From assembly GCA_046349775.1 (NCBI GenBank), contig JAXMBS010000064.1, positions 1 to 32,040 on the forward strand: a stretch of 32,040 nucleotides of DNA. The letters run 5' to 3'. A model generated the notes under the pieces. The model was not told the origin of the DNA and made no database searches. It saw nothing but the letters and a program-made list of their open reading frames with translations. Position numbers and translations under genes: made by a program. The stretch is from JAEUIG01 sp046349775. Lineage in GTDB: Bacteria > Planctomycetota > Planctomycetia > Planctomycetales > Planctomycetaceae. Numbering within the stretch: the first letter of the stretch is position 1; every line of letters starts with the position of its first letter. Positions 17,108-25,622 of the stretch are shown here, in pieces.

Positions 17108-17615
17108 TCAATCCAGCATCTTCTGCATGATATGAACACTCAAGCGACGACCGAACTTGCGTCCAACTTCCCTAAGCGTGCCGACGTGCACGAAACCGGC
17201 CGCTTCATTGAGATGGATGCTCTCGCTGCTCTCTTCGGCCACGCGCGCGATAAGTGTGTGATACTTCAACCGCCGCGCTTCCTCGATAATCGCCGCTTTC
17301 AGGCCGCGACCGATGCCGCGCCCGCGATGCGCCGAATGCACGTAGAAGGACGTCTCCGCCGTGTCGGCGTAAGCACAGCGGTCAGACCAAGGCGACAGCG
17401 CCGCCCAGCCGACCACGCGACCATCCACTTCCGCCACCAGGACCGGGTGGCGATCGTCGTGCGATTCCAGCCACCCGGTACGTTCCTCGACGCTTTTCGG
17501 CTCCGTGTCAAATGTCGCCGTGGTTGTGAGAATCGCTTCGTTGTAAATATCAGCAATAGCTGGCGCGTCGGTCAGCTCCAGCCCGGCGAATCGTAACTGG
17601 ATCGTTCGAACTCAT
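17108..17615 (-). CDS. GNAT N-acetyltransferase (phosphinothricin acetyltransferase-like), uncertain 5' end
   Basis: The readable frame gives DAPAIADIYNEAILTTTATF, EERTGWLESHDDRHPVLVAE, VGWAALSPW, then motif A with HRGRGIGRGLKAAIIEEA and a C-terminal IHLNEAAGFVHVGTLREVG. This is the Pat/YncA-like branch that acetylates small amines or amino-acid analogues. That frame has no ATG/GTG/TTG before ELTDAPAIAD; its only upstream codon of note is an ACG. The ATG at 17615 (MSSNDPVTIRRAGA) is in another frame and would join after removal of one base near 17580. The gene follows the SDR gene by 30 bases on the same strand and is convergent with polX. Confidence 0.8.
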
Positions 17616-17645
17616 TGGCGACGATTTCGGAGTCTCCCTGTATTC

Positions 17646-18416
17646 TCAAAACGTCATGCACAACGTCCCGCCGTCAACCACGATCGTCGTCCCTGTGATG
17701 TAGCTTCCCGCGTCGCTCGCCAGCAGGAGCGCCGGCCCCGCCAGTTCGCGCGGGTCGCCCCAGCGTCCCAGCGCCGTCCGCTTCGCAAACCCCGCCTTCT
17801 CTTCGGCCGTCAACACACTGCCGGGGAGGTCGGTGAGGAACGGGCCCGGCGCGATGCAGTTGACGGTAATCCCGTACGGTCCCAGTTCCAGCGCATGCGC
17901 GCGGGTCATGCCGATCAGCGCCGCCTTCGTTCCCGAATACACGCCGCGTCCTGTCTTGGACGCCAGGCCCATGATCGACGAAATGTGGATCATCCGGCCC
18001 CACTTGCGTTCCTTCATCTGCGGCGTCAATGCCCGGCACAGCCGCATCCCGGACGTGAGGTTGAGTTCAACGATCCGGTCCCACGCCTCGTCGGTCGTAT
18101 GCTCCAGGTCCTGCGGCGTGTTGGAACCGGCGTTGTCGATGACGATGTCGACCCGCCCCATCGCGGCCAGCGCTTCTTTCGCCAGCCGGTCGCCGTCGGC
18201 ACGCTTGGTCATATCGGCGACGACATATTTTCCGCGGCCTTTAGTCCCGGCGAGGATCTCCTCCAGTGCCGGCTTCAGTTCGTTCTCATGCCGGCTGGAG
18301 ATGACGACGTCCGCCCCCGCTTCGGCAAAGATGCGGGCCATGGACTTCCCCAGCCCCTTGCTGCCGCCAGTCACCAGGGCCACGCGTCCGGACAAATCGA
18401 AGAGAGTGTTTTTCAT
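17646..18416 (-). CDS. Short-chain dehydrogenase/reductase (SDR)
   Basis: A complete 256-residue classical SDR. The Rossmann dinucleotide motif TGGSKGLG is at 16-23, NNAG-equivalent DNAGS at 94-98, catalytic Ser146/147 in HISSI, and YSGTK with Tyr160 and Lys164. SRHE after strand 2 suggests NADP(H) preference, which is inference. The C-terminal GTTIVVDGG is typical. FabG/gluconate 5-dehydrogenase-like members act on beta-hydroxy or sugar substrates, but the substrate cannot be assigned. It is likely cotranscribed with the downstream acetyltransferase gene. Confidence 0.92.
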   Translation of the reverse strand: MKNTLFDLSGRVALVTGGSKGLGKSMARIFAEAGADVVISSRHENELKPALEEILAGTKGRGKYVVADMTKRADGDRLAKEALAAMGRVDIVIDNAGSNTPQDLEHTTDEAWDRIVELNLTSGMRLCRALTPQMKERKWGRMIHISSIMGLASKTGRGVYSGTKAALIGMTRAHALELGPYGITVNCIAPGPFLTDLPGSVLTAEEKAGFAKRTALGRWGDPRELAGPALLLASDAGSYITGTTIVVDGGTLCMTF

Positions 18417-18486
18417 GTGCGCGCTTCACGAGTCTTGAGGGAACATTGTCATGGCCGCTGCAGGATAGTCCCTTCGGCCGGCGATT

Positions 18487-19146
18487 TCAGCCGCAGTCGT
18501 CCTGCGGCGACCGGACTGTCTTTCTTTGACCGGCCTTCTGCGCGATGCCGCCGACCCCCATCCCCGTCATGAGCACGACCCACGCAATGAATGGACTCGA
18601 AAAGACCCACAACCAGGGGGACGTGGGAACGACGATGGACTCACCGAGGTCCGCAAAGTCACTGTACGTTTTGGGCTCGTAGGTACTTTTGGAAATCAAC
18701 CGGCCGCGCACGTCGAAGACGTATTGCCAGCTCCCGCGCGCCGTGATGACTTCAATGCGGTCCTCTCCAGGAACGAGCAGCTTGAAGATGCCTCCGCTGG
18801 CATTCACCGGCCAGCCGGTGATGAACTTCCAGTTCGCGTCGTACACCTGAATCCTGCCCGAAGAGGTATGCGGCACCACGTGCAGCCCTTCTGCCGTCGA
18901 AACAACGCCGCTGGCGTACCCGACCGGCCATTCAAACGAACGTGGCAGCCAGTTGAGTCCGCCGACCGCCGAGAGCGCCGACCCGAAGAAACCGGCCGCG
19001 CCCACGACGAGCAGGAAGCTCGCCAGCCCCGTCAGCCACCGCCGCCAGCCCTGCCCGCGCTGGGCCGAAAACGGAATCGACGCGGCGCAGACGATCACCG
19101 AACCGCCGATCAGCACGACCAGAATGATGCCGAGCGCATGCATCAT
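18487..19146 (-). CDS. Hypothetical membrane protein, 219 aa
   Basis: Three hydrophobic segments are visible: IILVVLIGGSVIVCAA at the N-terminus, LASFLLVVGAAGFFGSAL at about 42-60, and WLWVFSSPFIAWVVLMTGMGVG near the C-terminus. Between the second and third lies an extracytoplasmic or cytoplasmic beta-rich part with IQVYDANWKFITGWPVNASG and WQYVFDVRGRLISKS, which resembles one or two beta-propeller-like repeats. No catalytic motif is recognised. It starts 9 bases after the stop of the upstream gene, so the two are probably translated together. Confidence 0.7.
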   Translation of the reverse strand: MMHALGIILVVLIGGSVIVCAASIPFSAQRGQGWRRWLTGLASFLLVVGAAGFFGSALSAVGGLNWLPRSFEWPVGYASGVVSTAEGLHVVPHTSSGRIQVYDANWKFITGWPVNASGGIFKLLVPGEDRIEVITARGSWQYVFDVRGRLISKSTYEPKTYSDFADLGESIVVPTSPWLWVFSSPFIAWVVLMTGMGVGGIAQKAGQRKTVRSPQDDCG

Positions 19147-19155
19147 CTTCGGGCA

Positions 19156-19851
19156 TTACCGCGCCACGACAAGCTGCCAGTCCGACTCGTCCGCCGTTGG
19201 ATCAAAACTGCCCAATCCCAGGATCGGCTGTCGGATACCCGCGAACGCCTGCAACTCTTCAATCGCGATCCAGTGCAACTGCGAATTCCACGGCGTCGCT
19301 CGCGGCAGCACCTCCACATCAGGCAGCGCCGCCTTGAACGTAGCCGTGTCTGTCAGCAGATCTTCGTCCTCCTCCGCTTCAGGCGCCAGCGGCGCGATCT
19401 GTACCCGACCGCCGCTGTACGAGATCACGAGATCCCCGCACCGGCATCTCAGACGGTTCGTCGCACCGTCCGTCGCCGAGCACGTGAAATCCAGTTCATC
19501 GTCGTCCGACACGAACGAAAACACCGGCAGCTTGAGCAGCCGATTGAGCAGCAGAGCGAAGTTGACATACGACCGCTTGAAGCCGTTGGCGAGGTTCAAC
19601 GGCCCAAGCTGAGCAAAAACACGTTCCAGCAGTTCCAGACCTTGTGGAAACTCCAGAGGGATATCCGCCGCAGGGAGCAGCGTCTGAAACGGGTACCGGG
19701 GTGTCTTCGAAGAACGAAAAGTGTCCAAGAGGTACAAGTTCGCGCCCCGGTGCTGATACAGGCGATAGCCGATCGACTTCGGCAGTCCTTCCAGCCCCGC
19801 GGGATCGGGTGCTTGCTGGAACACGTGTGCCGTGATGAGAAAACCCATCAT
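19156..19851 (-). CDS. Hypothetical protein, 231 aa
   Basis: A soluble protein without signal peptide or membrane segment. It opens MMGFLITAHVFQQAPDP, with PKSIGYRLYQHRGANLYLLD, a middle KRSYVNFALLLNRLLKLPVF, and a Cys pair in RLRCRCGDLVISY. The C-terminal part, WNSQLHWIAIEELQAFAG, is ordered as well. The family is unknown to me. It sits 30 bases after the DUF1254 gene and 9 bases before the membrane protein gene, all on the minus strand. Confidence 0.68.
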   Translation of the reverse strand: MMGFLITAHVFQQAPDPAGLEGLPKSIGYRLYQHRGANLYLLDTFRSSKTPRYPFQTLLPAADIPLEFPQGLELLERVFAQLGPLNLANGFKRSYVNFALLLNRLLKLPVFSFVSDDDELDFTCSATDGATNRLRCRCGDLVISYSGGRVQIAPLAPEAEEDEDLLTDTATFKAALPDVEVLPRATPWNSQLHWIAIEELQAFAGIRQPILGLGSFDPTADESDWQLVVAR

Positions 19852-19881
19852 CCGCCTCGAGTTCTGTCACTGCCGACGCGC

Positions 19882-21303
19882 TCACCGGCTCACTTTGACA
19901 CCGGGTATTTTCCATGAGCCGTCCAGCAGTGACGGCTGCCTCTCCTGCGGCCAGTACAAACGCATCATCAGGATGAAACGTCCCTCCGGCGCCGGCAGCC
20001 AGTTCGATTCCTTGCCCGGTCCCGGATTCTCATGCTGCAGAAACAGATCGACCGAGCCGTCCGCATTCCGCTTCAGGTCGTTACGGGCACTCAGCGTGTA
20101 GCGGTTCAGCGGATTGTCAACGAAGAAGTACTCGGCGTTGTACATCGTGAGCGACCAGAAGCCCTGCACCGGTGGCAATTGATCCTTCTCGAAGTGCATC
20201 ACGTACTTCTTGGAGCCGACGTACGGATTCCCTTCCGCGTCGACGTCGGACGTTGGATAGACAGCATCCTGCGGGCGATTGGCCCCCAGCCCGATCGCCG
20301 TGATCAGTGCCCGCTGCAGATACTCCGTGCCATAAATGCCGGTCCCCGTGGTGAACACCCAGCCGTTCTCGTTGGTTCCCGCCGACTTGAAATGCGCCAT
20401 GATCGCCCCGAAGCCGGCCTTCGGAACGTCCTGCAGTACCGCCTGCACTGCCGGTTCAAGCTGCTGCACTTCAAACGGCTTTCCGGGAGCGATCCCCAGT
20501 TTGGCCATCTGTTCCAGCACCGGCGCATCGGCCGCAGCGGGAGGGTTGGCCTGCATCAGCTTTGCCAGCAGGTCGAAGTACTCCGCGGCACTCAAAGCAT
20601 TGACCTGATCGCGAACGGCCGTTTTCATGTCGATCTTTGGATCGACGTGACCCGCCGGCGGGGTGTACGGCTTACCGTACGCACTCAGCGGCACGACAGT
20701 CACCTCTTTCTGCATCGCGTGCACGGCGGCGTAGTCCTCCGGCGTGCCGGTGCAGTAAATCCGGCCGAGGAGCCACACGATCGAAGTCGGCGACTTGTAC
20801 TCCGTCACCCCTGACGGCAGTTTCCCCTGCCAGCCGGGTCCGGTGATCGCATACTTCTGCGGCCCGGTCCCGGTCGTCCGCTTGCCCGGCACCTGGAACA
20901 CGTTCGTCCACGCGTCGAGCATCGGGAACAGGTAATACCGGTCGTGGGCGTCGGGCAGGCTGAGGATCCAGGGCTCCTGGCCCACGTCGAGCCACCCTGT
21001 TGTGTACAGCGTATCGGCGTTCGGCGCCGTCACGTCGCGGAATGCCGCAGAGGGATAGGACTGCATCCGCACCAGGTGTCCCATCGGCGCCCGCGTCCCC
21101 TCCAGCTGCGCGACGTTTGTCATCACGCGCCGTGAAATCTCCATCGTGACCAGCGGGTACCCGTAAATGTACGCCTCCGTGGCAATCTGCTGTGCTTCCT
21201 GGGGCGTCAGCTTCGCCGCTGCGCCAGCGCTGCGATTCGCAAGAACGCAAACGGTGAGTGCCAGTGTGATCCAGACGCGTGCCTGCGGTTGTTCGGTCGT
21301 CAT
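19882..21303 (-). CDS. DUF1254/DUF1214 domain protein, exported
   Basis: A 473-residue protein with an N-terminal signal (VWITLALTVCVLANRSAGA) followed by EAQQIATEAYIYGYPLVTME, the DUF1254 start. PNADTLYTTGWLDVGQEPW and DRYYLFPMLDAWTNVFQVPG are the family core. The C-terminal DUF1214 region has KKYVMHFEKDQLPPVQGFWS, LTMYNAEYFFVDNPLNRYTL, NWLPAPEGRFILMMRLYWP and a final WKIPGVKV. The function of the family is not established. The length is normal and the frame intact. It probably heads the minus-strand gene series that runs to 17.1 kb. Confidence 0.92.
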   Translation of the reverse strand: MTTEQPQARVWITLALTVCVLANRSAGAAAKLTPQEAQQIATEAYIYGYPLVTMEISRRVMTNVAQLEGTRAPMGHLVRMQSYPSAAFRDVTAPNADTLYTTGWLDVGQEPWILSLPDAHDRYYLFPMLDAWTNVFQVPGKRTTGTGPQKYAITGPGWQGKLPSGVTEYKSPTSIVWLLGRIYCTGTPEDYAAVHAMQKEVTVVPLSAYGKPYTPPAGHVDPKIDMKTAVRDQVNALSAAEYFDLLAKLMQANPPAAADAPVLEQMAKLGIAPGKPFEVQQLEPAVQAVLQDVPKAGFGAIMAHFKSAGTNENGWVFTTGTGIYGTEYLQRALITAIGLGANRPQDAVYPTSDVDAEGNPYVGSKKYVMHFEKDQLPPVQGFWSLTMYNAEYFFVDNPLNRYTLSARNDLKRNADGSVDLFLQHENPGPGKESNWLPAPEGRFILMMRLYWPQERQPSLLDGSWKIPGVKVSR

Positions 21304-21466
21304 GTTGAAATGCGTGCGTTGAAATGCGATCGCGGCGGGTCCGCAATCTGCGAGTGATGCAGGCGAGGGTGTACCAGTTCAGCCCGCACGACGGCAAGGA
21401 TGCCGCCAGTGAGGAAATGATGAAGAGTGTTCCGGCAGCCGGTCGCACAGGGAGCCGGTAGACGCA

Positions 21467-21844
21467 TCATTCTGCCGACTGCAGCGGTTCCAGATGCGTC
21501 CAGTAACCGAACGGCACCTGCAACAGCGCCTGCAACTCGGATTCGAGCGCGGCCACGACGACATCGGGCTCAACTGCCGACGGCTGCATGGGCCGGAAGT
21601 GCGAGTAGCGAGTCGACATCTCCTCGCACGGAAACTGCCAGGTCGCACCAATCCCCAGTCCGAGCCGCTCGTGATAGAGGAGCAACAGCACGAGATCGCC
21701 GCCGCGGGGATGCGGACCCGTCAATTCCCAACCGGAATTGCCCCGCGCGCACTTGTCGAGCCGTAGCGACTGCTCGGCAGCAAACCGCTCGACGGCGCCG
21801 GCGATGGGCGCAAAAACCCGTTCAACTTGCTCGGACACGTTCAT
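21467..21844 (-). CDS. Hypothetical protein, 125 aa
   Basis: MNVSEQVERVFAPIAGAVER begins the protein; the middle contains GWELTGPHPRGGDLVLLLLY and LGLGIGATWQFPCEEM, and the end QVPFGYWTHLEPL. It is soluble with no signal and no known motif. A TTG start 6 codons upstream (21862) is possible but less likely. The gene lies between the copper-monooxygenase gene (104 bases upstream) and DUF1254 (163 bases downstream), same strand. Confidence 0.6.
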   Translation of the reverse strand: MNVSEQVERVFAPIAGAVERFAAEQSLRLDKCARGNSGWELTGPHPRGGDLVLLLLYHERLGLGIGATWQFPCEEMSTRYSHFRPMQPSAVEPDVVVAALESELQALLQVPFGYWTHLEPLQSAE

Positions 21845-21948
21845 GTCCGTCAGACCCGCCAACCGACGATCGGGTTCACGGGCGCAGCATCGCCTTCATG
21901 TCCAACCGCGTCGATGGACATCTGAACGCCTGAAGTCAGAACTCCAGG

Positions 21949-23999
21949 TCACTTCTTCCGCCGGAACGCGTCCCGCAGTTTGCGGAACTCGTCGACCGTC
22001 AGCAAATGGTCGTGGTCCTGGTCGAGCCCCATGAAGATGACGCCCGCCGTGACGGCGTTCACCTTCAGCCGGGGATGCGCGCTCAGCTTCTTGAACTCTT
22101 CCGGCGACAGCTTCTCGTCGTCATCGTCATCCAGCGCCGTGAACAGCATCTGGTCCCGATCGCCGGTGAGGCTCAAGGGCGCGCCGCCGCTGCCGTCGCT
22201 CTGGCCGGCCGGGACGTAATACTCGACGTACCCCACGATCATCTCGTCGTATGTCTGTTCGCCCCAGCGGACCGCCTCCGCCGGGTTCGGATTCGCCGGG
22301 TTATTCGCGCTGTTGTCGAACGTCGCGCTGAACTTCAGCGTCGTCCCCTTCTTGAAAGTCCGCGGCTCCGCCAGGCGATACAGCAGTTGCCAGTTGAAGT
22401 CGTACCGCGGCACGTCGAGCAGCAGTTCATGCTGCTTGTCCGGCGTGACCGCTTCGTAGTTGCAGGCCTTGCCCCGCAAATGCATGTGCGGCAGGAAACC
22501 CAGCACCGTGATGTCCTCGGGCAGCCGGATTTTGGCAAAATCCGTGTAGTTGTCCGCTTCTGGCGGGATCTCGAACCACGAATTCACGAGGCTCGCCGTC
22601 AGCACTTCATGCTTGGGTGCCTCTTTCGCAAACACGAACCCCACCTGCGTGATGTCTTCAGTCGCGGTTCCGTTCGGCGTGTAGTGCAGTTGGAAATGCA
22701 GCCGGCTCCCCTTCGGCAACCGGCGGGCGAAGCCGAGCGGATACACGACCTTGCTGTTGCCGGGGACGTAGATTCCCCAGTAGCTGATCCCGTCCTGCTG
22801 CGACCGGAAGCCCGCTTCCGCCCCTTTGGGAGGCCGCACAAACAACAGGATGTGGTGCACGACCTGCGGCGCGCCCGGCCGGATTTCCATGCGCTCGACC
22901 CACTTGTCCTCCGTCAGCTCCAGCTCAACTTCCACGTGCTGGTACTTCATGACGCCGGTTGCCTGCACCGGCATCGGTTCCGGAAAACGCGCCACCAGAT
23001 CCGGTTCGCCGATCGTCCAGCCGGTGGGATAGCGGATCGGCAGCGGCGCGTCTTGGGGGTCTCCTTCAACGCGATCTCCGTTCAGCCAGGCCAGCAGGTC
23101 GCGCTGGTCGTCGTCCGCCAGCGAGCAGTCATTGACCCACGGATTCGGTTGGCCCTCCGGGCGGGTGGCTGCAAACCACGGGGGCATCGTGCCGCGCTTG
23201 ACGACCTCGGCGATCATCTCCGCATGTGCGACGACGTCCTCTTTCGTCTCGAGCGAAAACGGCGCCACGCCGCCGTCGCGGTGACATTCGCCACAGTGAT
23301 ACTGCACGATCCGGGAAATTCGATTGTGATACGTCACCGCGCCGGCTGCTGCGGCCGGCGTCTCGCGATCGATGCTGCATCCCGGCGCTTCTGTCGCCGT
23401 GATCGCGATCGGTTGTCCGTGCAGATACTCCTGCACCGCCGTCGCCAGGTAGGTCTCGCGCGGTGCGGCGATTGAATACCCGAACCCGTACTGATCGTCG
23501 ACCGCCCCGTGATAGCGGACCGTCCGCGACGGATCGATCAGTACCGCGTCGGTCGTGCTCGTCAGTTGCAGCGCGCCGCTCAGCTCGCCGTGCACATCGT
23601 GGACGTAGACGCCGGCCGCCCCCAGCGCCGCGACGGCCGCCTGAATCTGCGCGGATTTGTCCGTCGCAATCGGATTGACGAGCAGCACGCCGAATCCCTC
23701 CGCGGACAGCTTCTTCGCGTGCTCGATCAGCGTCGGCAGGTACTTCTGGCTCAGCGGGCAACTGGTGCTCGTGACAGCCACCAGCAGTCCCCTCTGCTTG
23801 ACGAGTTCGCTCAGGCGATGCCGGGCGCCCAGCCGTGTCCTGAAATCCGACATCGGGCACAATCCGACCGATGTTTCGCTCCGCAGGGCTGAGCGGTCGC
23901 GGCGGCCTGCCGCACCGGCGCATCAAACGCCAGTGTATCTCAACGCGCTGCTGCGACGCTCAAGCCACAACACCAGAAGCACAATTGCTTGAATGGCAT
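21949..23999 (-). CDS. Thioredoxin-like / c-haem / copper type II monooxygenase-like / EF-hand fusion
   Basis: Four parts occur in order. A redoxin domain begins IVPDVGFQDTAGRPAS and has TSTSCPLSQKYLP with one Cys at the active-site position. A CxxCH haem motif lies in YHCGECHRDGG. Two peptidyl-glycine-hydroxylating-monooxygenase-like copper domains follow, with VVHHILLF, HFQLHYTPNG and GFLPHMHLRGK as His-rich ligand motifs. The end holds two EF-hand-like loops, DDDDDEKLSPEEF and DQDHDHLLTVDEF. The frame is open from 23862, but the family N-terminus continues in another frame upstream: an extra C near 23816 (TCGCCTGAGC) breaks it. A probable start is the ATG at 23999 with GAGGAA upstream and a hydrophobic signal (KQLCFWCCGLSVAAA), joined by another indel near 23940. 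It is likely exported; the substrate is unknown. Confidence 0.83.
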
Positions 24000-24133
24000 G
24001 CGTTTCCTCAACACCCTCGAAGTTCCTCCGCACAACGTCGCCGGCAGCCCGCAGCAGCGCGCATCGCGGTGACGCCCCGCTCCTCTTCTATTAGACTCCC
24101 GAAACGCCGCGGCGGTTTCAGTTTCGCGGTTTT

Positions 24134-24640
24134 TTAAGATCGATTCAGATCAGCACGCCTCATTCCAAAACTCTGCTTGGGAACACGCTGCCGCTCCACT
24201 TCACCAGGCCGATCACTACGCCACAATGCCGCGGCCTTGGGACCGTCAGTGAGCCGGCGACGACGATTCGGAAACGCCTTCCACTGGAACTTTCCGCCGT
24301 TCACGCCCGGACTCGACACCGAAATCGTATCCTCGTCCTCGAAGGCGAACACCCATGCAGGATCCTCGTCCGGAAACAGCAACGCCCCTCACGGCTTCCT
24401 CGAATCTTGAATCTGCCTCAAGCGATTGCCCTCCATATGCCAGACACCAGGGATGCCCTGCCGCCGAGACGGTCCTGTTCGCGTGGAACGTAAATACGGC
24501 CGGGCCTGTGCCGTTGCGCGTCCCGACAAGGCGCGCTCGGCATCCGACAGCGGACGATCGGTCGCCCAGACAATGACGACGACAATGATAGTAAGCAGGC
24601 ACAGGAGCGTGGGCCAATCAACCAGCGTCGTCGTCGCGTT
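24134..24640 (-). CDS. Small single-pass membrane protein, frame-broken, unknown family
   Basis: Protein-like pieces lie in three frames. From about 24640, VDWPTLLCLLTIIVVVIVWA forms a membrane segment followed by TDRPLSDAERALSG. FTFHANRTVSAAGHPW then appears in a second frame (about 24500), IPGVWHMEGNRLRQI in the first, and LFPDEDPAWVFAFEDEDTIS with VNGGKFQWKAFPNRR in a third (24382-24134). Joined, they read as an anchored extracytoplasmic beta-domain of about 150 residues. I do not recognise the family, and the start codon cannot be fixed. The coordinates are the span of the pieces. Confidence 0.4.
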
Positions 24641-24688
24641 GGGCGGGGAAGTTTCTCGATGCCGGCAGAATCGATCGTATCGGATCCG

Positions 24689-25305
24689 TCAATCCATCTC
24701 GACCGACGGACATGGGCTGATCCCCTCCTCTACCACCAGATGCGCATCTTCATCCCCCATTAAGGTGAACTCCACATATACAGCTGCGGCTTGTCTTCCC
24801 ACAGAAAGTCCAGCGAGTAGAACGCAGAGAAGTCTTCTTCACGCACACGCGGGTCGAGCGCGCAGGAAGTCGACTGCACGACGACTCAGCTCGGAAACCC
24901 GTTCCAGCAACTCGCCCACTTTCGGTTGAGCAGACAAGCTTCGGGCGCGCTGATCCGTGCCGCCGACGGAAAAGCGAATCGTTCTGCACCCGTCGAGCTG
25001 CGCGTCTCCACTCCAGATACCGGAGTCGCACGTCAGCACTCCGAACTCCGGATGCCGGAACTCCACGTCCGGAACCGGCTGCATGGCATAAACAGCGATT
25101 TCAGGCGGCACGGAACACATTACTTCACGGGCCGGCCCCTTCGCCAGCAGACTGGCGATGACGTCCTCGCGGTCAATCACATGCTCGCGATATAGCTCAG
25201 CGTCCGCGTCCGTGTTCTTCGACTCGCCCATCCTTCAGCAAATCTCCAGAAATCCCGCAAGAAATCCTGTTCTTCTGTGGTCAGCGTCAGTTTTTGCTCA
25301 GCCAT
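24689..25305 (-). CDS. Unknown soluble protein, frame-broken (about 205 aa when joined)
   Basis: A strong GGAGG lies 6 bases before the ATG at 25305, which opens MAEQKLTLTTEEQDFLRDF, then WRFAEG. One indel near 25232 leads to MGESKNTDADAELYREHVID and REDVIASLLAKGPAREV, with EFGVLTCDSGIWSGDAQLDG and RTIRFSVGG following. Another near 24855 leads to DPRVREEDFSAFYSLDFLWE, and a third near 24785 to VEFTLMGDEDAHLVVEEG and the stop at 24689. The FGxLTxD..W.G sequence is reminiscent of DUF2262-like proteins, but I am not confident. The conserved tone of all pieces suggests a functional gene with local sequence errors. Confidence 0.5.
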
Positions 25306-25622
25306 TGTCGCCTCCGAAAGTCGTTGAAAGATCGGCCCAAGCTTGCAAGGTCAGATTCTCCGATTCCCCGCCGCCGCTCGCCACTTTTCGGCGATATCCG
25401 CCGGACATGGCAGGCCGCTACATCAAGTCTAGCCTTGTGCAGGATTACGTCCAGCGGCTCCGACTCCTCAACATCGCCGCGGTGGCCCCTCCTCCTGCGA
25501 CCGGGTAGATTGCACGATGAGCCCGTCAACTGTGTTCGCTGCGAGATTTTCCGTCGAGACGTGTCGTCCGCACTCCGCTGTGTCCCTTCACCGGCCCCAG
25601 GTCGCACCGCTGCACAACGACC

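Noticed and set aside
22006..23475. Plus-strand open frame of 489 codons
   Set aside because: Antisense to the intact, motif-bearing copper-monooxygenase gene; composition is that of a shadow frame.
24080..24136. Possible terminator: GC-rich inverted segment followed by TTTTTT
   Set aside because: The T-tract is on the plus strand, and no plus-strand gene ends upstream. In the minus direction it would be an A-tract. The stem is also short with mismatches.
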